From Acidobacteriota bacterium (lineage in GTDB: Bacteria; Acidobacteriota; Terriglobia; Terriglobales; Acidobacteriaceae), in contig JAJZAL010000108.1 of NCBI GenBank assembly GCA_021799405.1, positions 1-16,936 of the forward strand: a stretch of DNA of 16,936 bases, read 5' to 3'. Both the position numbers and the translations under genes were made by a program. Positions 5,988-12,658 of this stretch are shown in pieces; position 1 is the first letter of the stretch; every line of letters starts with the position of its first letter. The notes under the pieces were generated by a model that worked only from the letters and a program-made list of their open reading frames with translations, was not told the DNA's origin and ran no database searches.

Positions 5988-7047
5988 AGTAACCGGTGCG
6001 AGCATAGACGGTCAGGGGAGGCAGTCCCGGCGGAGGGTCTACCTTTACCTTCACTTTACGCCACTTGCCGTCCCGAGTCAGATCCGAGGGCCGGTAACCA
6101 ATTACATATTGATTGCGCAGCTCCATGGAAATCTTCTCGGCAATGTCGCCCATCTCGTCCACGTTATTGACTCGAAACATCCGTCCACCGCTCGATTCGC
6201 TTACGTCGGACAGCAACGCCGGCCCTGCCCGCTCCTCGGGTGTGGGAGCATAGGGGTCGAAGATCCCGATGGAAAAGATCTCGACATCCGCCTCGCGCAC
6301 TGCCGAGCGCACCTCGCCCTCGGTATACCGGGAGCGGTTATCGCCGCCATCGGACACAACCAGCAGCGCTTTTCGCTCATGGTGGGCGTCCCGCATCTTG
6401 ATCAGTCCATAGTAAATGGCGTCCAGCAGCGCCGTTCGATGGGCGGCCTGCACGGTCACCAGCCGTGATTGGATTTCGTCCATCGAGTTGGTGAAGTCGT
6501 TGATCAACTCAGGCCGGTCATTAAAGCCGATGACAAAAAACTCGTCCTGCGGGTTGGCGGTCTTGACGAACTGCAGAATCGCGCCCTTGGCCCGCATCAG
6601 TTTTGAAGTCATGGAACCGGAAAGGTCGAAAATGATCCCGATCGACACCGGCGCGTCATCGCACGAGAAACTGCGAATATCCTGTAACTTGTTGTTTTCG
6701 TAGATCTTGAAGTCAGTCTGCTCCAGCCCGGTCACGAGCCGATTCATGGGATCAGTTACCGTCACCGGCACCAGCACCAAATCTACATTCATCCGAATGA
6801 ATGAACCGGGGCGAATCTTGAGCGCTCCGGGCCCCGTCTCGGGAGGAGCTTCAGCTCCCTTGGGCTCTTTCGTCGAGGGCGCAGAAGCCGCCGGGGGCTG
6901 CACATTCACTTTGTTGAGCTGATCTTCCTGGGCCACAGCCCGGGGCAAAATCAGGCTGAGAGCCGCCAACCCGCACATCCACCGCCAGAGCAACCGTTGA
7001 ATTTCGCCGCCCACCGGCGAAATGCGCAGTGAAGATAGGGCTTTCAT
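5971..7047 (-). CDS. Exported VWFA-related acidobacterial protein (first of pair)
   Basis: This 358-residue paralogue of the next gene has the same plan. A signal peptide ends near Ala39 (WMCGLAALSLILPRAVAQ), then comes a Pro/Ala-rich linker and the lead-in VPVTVTDPMNRLVTGLEQTD (continuing FKIYENNKLQDI). The von Willebrand A domain has MIDAS residues DLSGS at 141-145, Thr205 in HRTALLDA and Asp233 in SDGGDNRS. The closing segment is YVIGYRPSDL...VYARTGYY. The start at 7047 is set by GAAGGA nine bases upstream and by the signal peptide; the longer open frame upstream has no secretion signal and runs into the divergent gene. It is the promoter-proximal gene of a two-gene unit. The two copies differ enough in the A domain and linkers to have distinct partners. 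Biological role unknown. Confidence 0.9.
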   Translation of the reverse strand: MKALSSLRISPVGGEIQRLLWRWMCGLAALSLILPRAVAQEDQLNKVNVQPPAASAPSTKEPKGAEAPPETGPGALKIRPGSFIRMNVDLVLVPVTVTDPMNRLVTGLEQTDFKIYENNKLQDIRSFSCDDAPVSIGIIFDLSGSMTSKLMRAKGAILQFVKTANPQDEFFVIGFNDRPELINDFTNSMDEIQSRLVTVQAAHRTALLDAIYYGLIKMRDAHHERKALLVVSDGGDNRSRYTEGEVRSAVREADVEIFSIGIFDPYAPTPEERAGPALLSDVSESSGGRMFRVNNVDEMGDIAEKISMELRNQYVIGYRPSDLTRDGKWRKVKVKVDPPPGLPPLTVYARTGYYAPLQ

Positions 7048-7250
7048 CTCGCAGCATCCTTCTGTGAACGCGATAGTAGCACGGACTGAGTTGTTCCCGT
7101 GCAACAAACGCCCTTCCACTTGAGCTGGAGCCCGTGCCCGCGCGGTCACTGGGATACAATCGAGCCTAAGCGCGCCGGTTTCCCGGAATGAGCAAGGGTG
7201 GGTTCCCGTGCGCGAAGACCACCTCTTCACCGGGGAGCAAGACCTTTCGA
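7048..7250. promoter_or_regulatory. Divergent intergenic region between VWFA pair and DUF1015 operon
   Basis: This 203-base stretch must hold promoters for both divergent units. On the plus strand TACAAT at 7155-7160 is a fair -10 box about 90 bases before the DUF1015 start, but no clear -35 is at the right distance. On the minus strand TACTAT (7073-7078) is a fair -10 box for the VWFA pair. A small inverted repeat, TTGTT-7-AACAA (7091-7107), lies just upstream of it and could be an operator. All of these are by-eye matches. Confidence 0.35.
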
Positions 7251-8585
7251 ATGGCCCGCATTTATCCGTTTCGCGCCTGGCGTTACAACCCTTCCGCTGT
7301 CCGGCTGGACGACGTCGTCACCCAGCCCTACGACAAGATCTCTCCGGCCATGCAACAGGCCTATTACCAGCGCAGCCCCTACAATCTGGTTCGCATCATT
7401 TTGGGGCTGCCTGAATTATTTGACGCGGAGCGGGGAGAAAATGTCTATACGCGGGCTGCGCGGGATTTCCGCGCCTGGCGCGAGCAGGACATCCTGGTCC
7501 AGGAGAAGGATCCTTGTATCTTCGCTTATGCGCAGCGTTTCCGCGTCCCGGGCAGCGATACGGTCAAAGAACGGCGCGGCTTCATTGCGCTCGGCAAGCT
7601 CCACGATTATTCCGAACAGGTGGTCTTCCGCCACGAGCAGACCCTCTCCAAGCCCAAAAGTGACCGGCTCAACCTGCTCCGCGCCACCCGGGCGCACTTT
7701 GGCCAGATCTTCATGCTCTACTCTGACCCCGCTGGGAGCATTGAGAAAATTCTTTACGAAGGCAGCGGTCCCGCCGAAGCTGAAATCACCGACGAGTACG
7801 GCGTGCTGCACCGCCTCTGGCGCATCTCCGATCCCGCTGTTATCCGCCTGCTCACCACGGCCATGGCCGACAAGAAGCTGATCATCGCCGACGGCCATCA
7901 CCGCTACGAAACCGCCTTGAATTACTCGAAAGAGTGCGCTCCGAAACAGGCCCCCGAAGGAGCAGCCAGGACCGAGCACAGCGCCACCCGTCTGCCCCAG
8001 CCGGAGTATCCCGAAGCCGCGGTGATGATGACCTTCGTCAACATGGACTCCGAAGGTCTGGTCATTCTGCCCACTCATCGCGTCGTGCACAGCCTGGAGA
8101 GATTCGATCCGTCCGCCTTTGCCACCGCCGCCGCCGAGTTCTTCACCGTGGAATCGCTGCGCGCCTGCGAGGCCGCCGACTGCATTCAAACGCTCAGCCG
8201 CCAGCAGGGAACGGCCTTCATTGCCGTTACCGCGGCCGGGGCGCTGCTCCTGCGCTCCAGGCCGGAAGCGGCAGCCGCGCTGGCCGCCGTGCCCGAACGC
8301 CAGCGCCAGCTTGACCTGACTCACCTGCACGCCATCGTGCTTGACCGGCTCCTGGGTCTGAATGCCGAAAAGGTTCGCGAACAGACCAACATCCGCTATC
8401 TGCGCGACGCCACTGAAGCCATCGAGCAGGTGCGCCGCGGCGAGGCTAATGTCGCCTTTCTTACCAACCCCGTATCCATGAACCAATTGCGCGAAGTCGC
8501 CTTTGCCGGCGAAGTGATGCCGCAGAAGTCCACCGACTTCTACCCCAAGTTGCTCAGCGGCCTGACCATCTATGCATTGGAGTAA
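7251..8585 (+). CDS. DUF1015 family protein (possible ParB/Srx-like kinase relative)
   Basis: This 444-residue protein has no signal peptide and is cytoplasmic. Family hallmarks are the start MARIYPFRAWRYNP with DVVTQPYDKIS at 21-31, FRHEQTL at about 127-132, IADGHHRYETA at 212-222 and the C-terminal YFL-type end (here FYPKLLSGLTIYALE). The ATG at 7251 is chosen because the conserved start begins there; GGGGAG lies 13 bases before it. The upstream in-frame ATG at 7188 would add a poor-quality extension. The family is formally uncharacterised. The DGHHR motif resembles the nucleotide-binding motif of ParB/sulfiredoxin-fold serine kinases (SerK, SbnI), so small-molecule phosphorylation is a reasonable guess, not a fact. 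It heads an operon; the amidase gene begins 14 bases before its stop. A segment at about 230-247 (PKQAPEGAARTEHSATRL) looks like a loop insertion. Confidence 0.9.
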   Translation: MARIYPFRAWRYNPSAVRLDDVVTQPYDKISPAMQQAYYQRSPYNLVRIILGLPELFDAERGENVYTRAARDFRAWREQDILVQEKDPCIFAYAQRFRVPGSDTVKERRGFIALGKLHDYSEQVVFRHEQTLSKPKSDRLNLLRATRAHFGQIFMLYSDPAGSIEKILYEGSGPAEAEITDEYGVLHRLWRISDPAVIRLLTTAMADKKLIIADGHHRYETALNYSKECAPKQAPEGAARTEHSATRLPQPEYPEAAVMMTFVNMDSEGLVILPTHRVVHSLERFDPSAFATAAAEFFTVESLRACEAADCIQTLSRQQGTAFIAVTAAGALLLRSRPEAAAALAAVPERQRQLDLTHLHAIVLDRLLGLNAEKVREQTNIRYLRDATEAIEQVRRGEANVAFLTNPVSMNQLREVAFAGEVMPQKSTDFYPKLLSGLTIYALE

Positions 8586-9300
8586 GCGGGTTCTCGGCAG
8601 GCGCCCGCGGGTTGTGGCGCTGGCAATACTTGCGGCGGCAAGCCTGATGGTGGGCGCTGCCGCTCAATCCGCGCCTAATCCAGCTCCTCCCGCTCCCGCC
8701 GCGCCTTCGGCCCGGTTTGTCGTGATCGTTGATGCCGCTCATGGTGGCGATGATCCCGGCGGCCACATCGGCAATCAACCGGAAAAGGCCATCACACTGG
8801 CCCTCAGTGTCCGCCTGCGTTCTCTGCTTGCGGCGCGCGGCATTCAGGTCGTCACCATGCGCGAATCCGATGTCACGCTCGCTCCGGATCGCCGAGCCGA
8901 AATTGCCAACCATGCCAAGGCGCAAGCCTGCCTCAGCCTGCATGCCTCTACCAGCGGTTTTGGCATTCATCTCTTCACGTCGTCGCTGGCTCCGGCCTCG
9001 TCCACCCCTATGCCTGCATGGAAGACCGCCCAGGCCGCCTGGGTGACGCGCAGCCTCGCCCTGTCCGGCGTGCTGAACTCCGCGCTGCAACAAGCCGGAA
9101 TCAGTGTGACGCTTGGCCGAACCTCACTGCTCGGGGTGGACAGCATGACCTGCCCCGCCGTCGCTGTCGAGATTGCCCCGGAGCGCGGCGAGGGCGATAC
9201 CGCAGCAACCATGCCGGATGATCCCGATTACCAGGCACGCGTCGCCCAGGCACTGGCTGCCGCGCTGGTCGAGTGGCGCTCGGAGGGTGCGCGGCTGTGA
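8572..9300 (+). CDS. Exported N-acetylmuramoyl-L-alanine amidase (Amidase_3)
   Basis: This 242-residue zinc amidase should cut the bond between N-acetylmuramic acid and the L-alanine of the stem peptide in peptidoglycan, acting in the periplasm. A signal peptide spans about 1-32 (basic start, then VALAILAAASLMVGAAAQS), followed by a Pro/Ala linker. Zinc and catalytic residues of the Amidase_3 family can be placed: His57 in VDAAHGGDDPG, Glu71 in QPEKAITL, His124 in LSLHAST and Glu200 in AVEIAPERG. The domain is complete but without a cell-wall-binding domain, so targeting would need a partner. It overlaps the DUF1015 gene by 14 bases at its start and the GerMN gene by four at its end, which points to one transcript with coupled translation. 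Its final substrate choice cannot be read from sequence. Confidence 0.9.
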   Translation: MHWSKRVLGRRPRVVALAILAAASLMVGAAAQSAPNPAPPAPAAPSARFVVIVDAAHGGDDPGGHIGNQPEKAITLALSVRLRSLLAARGIQVVTMRESDVTLAPDRRAEIANHAKAQACLSLHASTSGFGIHLFTSSLAPASSTPMPAWKTAQAAWVTRSLALSGVLNSALQQAGISVTLGRTSLLGVDSMTCPAVAVEIAPERGEGDTAATMPDDPDYQARVAQALAAALVEWRSEGARL

Positions 9301-9923
9301 TCCCTCGCTATCAAACCATCCTGTTCTTCATATTGCTGGCAGCTTCGCTGGTCATGGGCGTGGTGCTCTGGCAGTTGCTCGAACGCCACCACCAGCGCCT
9401 GCTGAACGGCGAGGATTCCGCGCCTACCCAAGCCCCTCTAGTGACTCCAGCCGAACCGGCAACGCTCGAAGCAGCCAACGACGCGGACAACACGCTGACC
9501 GCCGAGGTCCAGTCCCTGCCTCTTCCTCAAAGTCCCGGGGATCGCGCCCGCGCCATCCTGAACAGGCTGCTGGCCCTTTACGCAGCTCCCGGGTCAACTC
9601 ATCCCGTGCCCGGCGGCGCCAACGGAGTCGCCCAGGTCTTCCTGCTCCCGGCCGGCGGGCAGGGCGATCACCGGCATTCCGGCCCGGAGCTGGCCGTGGT
9701 CAACCTGACCTCCGCCTTCGCGGCGAATCATCCCTCGGGCCTAGAGACTGAAACGCTCACTGTGCTCTCGATCTGCGCCACCCTGCGCGCCAACCTGCCT
9801 CGCGTCACTGAGGTCCGATTCCTGGTGGACGGCCAGCAGCGCGCGACCCTCGCCGGGCACGTCGATCTAACCCGCACCTACCTGACCGCCGCCGCCTTGC
9901 CCGCCGCAGGAGTGCATCCATGA
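9297..9923 (+). CDS. Membrane-anchored GerMN-domain protein
   Basis: This 208-residue protein has one N-terminal membrane segment (about residues 8-28, ILFFILLAASLVMGVVLWQL) and a Pro/Ala/Thr-rich linker. A C-terminal GerMN-type domain follows (about 105-200: AQVFLLPAG...LAVVNLTSAFA...LSICATLRANLPRVTEVRFL, then VDGQQ...HVDLTRTYL). The pattern of a strand, a VVNLTSAF-like strand, a helix with T-x-x-L-x-x-L-x-A-T-L and VxxVxFLVDGQ is the family signature. GerMN domains occur in spore-germination and lipoprotein-like proteins, and in non-sporulating bacteria often lie beside amidase genes, suggesting a peptidoglycan or envelope role. I take GTG at 9297, giving a four-base GTGA overlap with the amidase stop. 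ATG at 9273 is possible but less likely. Its end overlaps murI by four bases. Confidence 0.85.
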   Translation: MIPRYQTILFFILLAASLVMGVVLWQLLERHHQRLLNGEDSAPTQAPLVTPAEPATLEAANDADNTLTAEVQSLPLPQSPGDRARAILNRLLALYAAPGSTHPVPGGANGVAQVFLLPAGGQGDHRHSGPELAVVNLTSAFAANHPSGLETETLTVLSICATLRANLPRVTEVRFLVDGQQRATLAGHVDLTRTYLTAAALPAAGVHP

Positions 9924-10771
9924 GCAGCCCGGAAGCGCCAACCCGGCCGGCGCCGCCCACTATCGGCGTCTTTGACTCCGGCTTTGGCGGTCTCACCGTC
10001 CTGCGCGCCCTTGTCCAGCGGCTTCCGCGCGCCCGCTTTGCCTTTCTTGGCGACACTGCCCGCCTGCCCTACGGCTCCAAATCGCGCCGCACCATCGCTC
10101 GCTATGCCGCTCAGAGCGCGCAGTTCCTGGTCCGCGAGCAGGGCGCCGAGTTCCTTGTGATCGCCTGCAACACCGCCAGCGCGCTGGCCCTGGACGCCAT
10201 CCAGGATGCCGTGCCGGTTCCCGTGCTGGGCGTCATTGAGCCTGGCGCCGCCGCCGCCCGCGCCGCCTCGCGCAGCGGCGACGTGCTGGTCGTCGCCACC
10301 GATGCCACCGTCCAAAGCCGCGCCTACTCCGCAGCCTGCCGCGCCCTGGGCCTGCGCGCCATCGAGAAAGCCTGCCCGCTGCTCGTCCCGCTGGTCGAAG
10401 AAGGCTGGACGGCTCATCCGGTTACGGACCAGGTCATCCGCATCTACCTCGACGAACTGAATGCCGAGGCCGCCGCCCAGGGGCTCCGCCCCGACGCGCT
10501 GGTGCTGGGCTGCACCCACTATCCGCTGCTGCGGCCACTGATCGAGCGTGCCGTGCCGCCGGGCGTCAAGGTCATCGACTCCGCCGAATCCACGGCTGAG
10601 GCCGCCATGCGTCTCTTCAATGGCCGCGCCGCGCAGTTTGCCCAAAGCACCGGCCCCGAAACCGAGATCCGCTGCTTCGCCACCGATTCGGTGGAGAAGT
10701 TCGAGCGCCTCGGATCGCGCTTTCTGGAGCGCCCCGTGGGCAGCGTGGAGCTGATCGACCTGGGCGGATAA
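9920..10771 (+). CDS. murI: Glutamate racemase MurI
   Basis: MurI interconverts L- and D-glutamate in the cytoplasm without a cofactor, supplying D-glutamate for the peptidoglycan stem peptide. The 283-residue length fits. Visible motifs: GVFDSGFGGLTVLRAL at 16-31 with the Asp-Ser pair, GDTARLPYG at 44-52, the first catalytic cysteine Cys83 in IACNTAS, and the second, Cys198, in LVLGCTHYPLL with its neighbour His200. A short N-terminal extension of about 13 residues (Ala/Pro-rich) precedes the core. The ATG sits in an ATGA overlap with the GerMN stop, so it is the last gene of the coupled operon. This ties the exported amidase and the GerMN protein to cell-wall supply. Confidence 0.96.
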   Translation: MSSPEAPTRPAPPTIGVFDSGFGGLTVLRALVQRLPRARFAFLGDTARLPYGSKSRRTIARYAAQSAQFLVREQGAEFLVIACNTASALALDAIQDAVPVPVLGVIEPGAAAARAASRSGDVLVVATDATVQSRAYSAACRALGLRAIEKACPLLVPLVEEGWTAHPVTDQVIRIYLDELNAEAAAQGLRPDALVLGCTHYPLLRPLIERAVPPGVKVIDSAESTAEAAMRLFNGRAAQFAQSTGPETEIRCFATDSVEKFERLGSRFLERPVGSVELIDLGG

Positions 10772-10907
10772 AGCCGCGCCCCAGCGTTCTCATCCGCAGC
10801 ACGGGAGAAGCAAACTGAGACAAAGTCAAAAACCGCTCTGATATTCTGAAAAACGCGACCCCGTCGTTTTTCTTTTCGGAGTACAACATCGGAGGAACTC
10901 AAGACGC

Positions 10908-11675
10908 ATGATTGATTTGGCGGGTAAAACGGCCGTAGTCTTCGGGCTGGCCAACAAGCGTTCCATTGCCTGGGGCATCGCCCAAAAACTGCACGCGGCC
11001 GGTGCTGTCCTGGCCATTTGCTATCAGAACGAGCGCATGAAGCTGGAGGCCGAAGGGCTGATTGCCGAACTGCCCGGCGCGGCAGGCTTCCAGTGCGACC
11101 TTTCGAGCGACGCCGAAATCGAGAGCCTCTTTGCCGCGCTCAAGGACAAGTATGGCAAGATCGACATCCTTGTCCACGCCGTCGCCTTTGCGCCCGCCGC
11201 CGACCTGCGCGGCGAGTTCGTCAACACCAGCCGCGAGGGCTTCCGCCTCGCCATGGATGTCAGTGTTTACTCGCTCATCGCCGCTACCCGCGCCGCCGTG
11301 CCACTGATGACCGAAGGCGGCAGCATCATGACCCTGAGCTACTACGCCGCCGAAAAGGTGGTGCCCAATTACAACGTGATGGCCGTGGCCAAGGCCGGGC
11401 TCGAATCGACCGTGCGTTATCTCGCCTGGAACCTCGGCCCCAGGAATATCCGCGTCAACGCCATCTCCGCCGGCCCCATCAAGACGCTGGCCGCCCGCGG
11501 TGTCGGCGACCTCGGCGACATGCTCAGGTCCCACGCCGACCGCGCGCCCCTGCAACGCAACGTGGATCAGCTCGAAGTCGGCGGCACGGCCCTCTACCTG
11601 GCCAGCGACCTCTCAAGCGCCGTCACCGGCGAGACGCTCTATGTCGATTGCGGCTACAACATCATGGGCTTCTGA
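10908..11675 (+). CDS. fabI: Enoyl-[acyl-carrier-protein] reductase FabI
   Basis: FabI performs the last reduction of each fatty-acid elongation cycle, turning trans-2-enoyl-ACP to acyl-ACP with NAD(P)H. This 255-residue short-chain reductase shows the FabI form of the nucleotide site (GLANKRSIAWGIA, 13-25), HAVAFAP at 90-96, the SYYAAEK segment with Tyr145 and the active Tyr155-x6-Lys162 (YNVMAVAK). NAISAGPIKTLAA and the ending YVDCGYNIMGF are also typical. The residue matching E. coli Gly93 is Ala, which is common in other natural FabI proteins and is no sign of resistance by itself. The ribosome binding site is GGAGGA (10891-10896), 11 bases before ATG. The 136-base leader after murI holds a weak TATTCT box (10842-10847), so it may have its own promoter. 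Confidence 0.96.
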   Translation: MIDLAGKTAVVFGLANKRSIAWGIAQKLHAAGAVLAICYQNERMKLEAEGLIAELPGAAGFQCDLSSDAEIESLFAALKDKYGKIDILVHAVAFAPAADLRGEFVNTSREGFRLAMDVSVYSLIAATRAAVPLMTEGGSIMTLSYYAAEKVVPNYNVMAVAKAGLESTVRYLAWNLGPRNIRVNAISAGPIKTLAARGVGDLGDMLRSHADRAPLQRNVDQLEVGGTALYLASDLSSAVTGETLYVDCGYNIMGF

Positions 11676-11693
11676 AGCGGCAGAGCCGCACTC

Positions 11694-11750
11694 CCGATGG
11701 AAAACGGCCTGCCGCTACGGGCTCTCTCAACAGGAAACCCGTAGCATCGG
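11694..11750. terminator. Nested inverted repeats between convergent genes
   Basis: GCTACGGG (11714-11721) and CCCGTAGC (11738-11745) form a perfect 8-pair stem with a 16-base loop, and CCGATG (11694-11699) with CATCGG (11745-11750) can extend it across an uneven bulge. It lies between the convergent fabI and Tat-protein genes and could serve as a two-way terminator. Neither side has a good U-tract, so this is only suggestive. Confidence 0.35.
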
Positions 11751-11751
11751 A

Positions 11752-12465
11752 TCAGACATAGAGGTAGCTGTAATGGCCCTCGGTCTGTAGCAAGGCGATG
11801 GCTGCCACGGCGGCGGCTACGATGAGCACGTTGGGCAGCTTATGCGCGAGCAGCTCCTGGTAGACATCCTGCACCGGCTGCTTGAGGTGATGCGCGTGCA
11901 TGAGTTCCCTGGCGCTACCTTGTGTGGAATTGTGGCAGCCGAGGAACCAGACCCCACGATGCTGGAGGGCCTGGATGCTTGAGTCGCTGTAAATCGAGTG
12001 CGGATTCTCGATGTCGTCGGAAACATAGATCATCTTTGCGCCGGCTTTGCCGGGGTAAAAGACGTTACTTTCCGCAGGCTTTCCGGTTTCGGGATCGTTG
12101 ATGTGAAGCATGGCGCCGATCTGATATTTCTTCCAGATGTAGTCGTCGAAGTTCATCAGATTGGCAGGCCCGCGCAGCGAAACGACAATCTGGATCTGAT
12201 CTTTCGGGATGCCGAAGCCGTACTCAAGTCCGTTGAGCGAGTTCACGGCGTGGCCGAAGATGCTTCCTCCCGCCGTGCCGGTATCAAAAACTTGCTTGAC
12301 GCGGGCGGGATGGTTCGCGAGCTTGTTGAATGCGGCGAGGTCCCAATCGGATTTGGTCTCGACGCGTTGGGCCTGGGCCGATGGAATCGAACCTCCCAAG
12401 GCTCCGAATGCGGCAACGCCTGCCGCCGCGGTGGCGACAAACGATCTGCGGCTGATGCTCTTCAT
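11752..12465 (-). CDS. Tat-exported protein, possible DsrE-like fold
   Basis: This 237-residue protein starts with a twin-arginine signal: SRRSFVATAAAGVAAFGALG at about 5-24, with a probable cut after SAQA near residue 32. Tat substrates fold in the cytoplasm before export, often with a cofactor. The mature part (RVKQVFDTGTAGGSIFGHAV...QIQIVVSLRGPANLM...LLAHKLPNVLIVAAAVAAIA, then LLQTEGHYSYLYV) has the alternation and the closing V-x-x-A-x-A-x-x-LQ-x-x-GYxY pattern of periplasmic DsrE/DsrF-like proteins. This is a distant resemblance. One cysteine (Cys177 in LGCHNSTQG) and several histidines (MHAHHLK) could bind a metal or carry sulfur. The ATG at 12465 is preceded by GAGGAG four bases before; a GTG at 12477 is less likely. 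The gene is 193 bases from the RND operon end. The Tat signal is fairly sure; function is not. Confidence 0.75.
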   Translation of the reverse strand: MKSISRRSFVATAAAGVAAFGALGGSIPSAQAQRVETKSDWDLAAFNKLANHPARVKQVFDTGTAGGSIFGHAVNSLNGLEYGFGIPKDQIQIVVSLRGPANLMNFDDYIWKKYQIGAMLHINDPETGKPAESNVFYPGKAGAKMIYVSDDIENPHSIYSDSSIQALQHRGVWFLGCHNSTQGSARELMHAHHLKQPVQDVYQELLAHKLPNVLIVAAAVAAIALLQTEGHYSYLYV

Positions 12466-12658
12466 GCTTCTCCTCACTGCCTGATGGGGATTAAGAAATG
12501 CGGTCTTCAGGCAAGCATACCGGAAGTCGCGAAAGACTGGCTGTCATGGGATCTGAGGCAATCGATGAGGTCTGGCTGCTACTCCGGGCGCTTGCCTCCC
12601 GCCCCGGGTCGCAGTTCGCCCTGTGCAGCTATGTGTATTGGTGAATCGCGGACTGGCG

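Noticed and set aside
10908..11675. Ala at the position of E. coli FabI Gly93 as a sign of triclosan resistance
   Set aside because: Ala at this place is normal in many natural FabI proteins, so it does not show resistance by itself.
12574..12602. GC-rich hairpin (CCGGGCG / CGCCCCGG) downstream of the RND operon as a terminator
   Set aside because: The stem has a bulge and no U-tract follows on either strand.
12546..12644. Plus-strand frame of 32 codons (starting MGSEAIDEVWLLL) in the gap between the Tat gene and the RND operon
   Set aside because: No ribosome binding site and no promoter; the length is within chance. It would need conservation in relatives to be believed.
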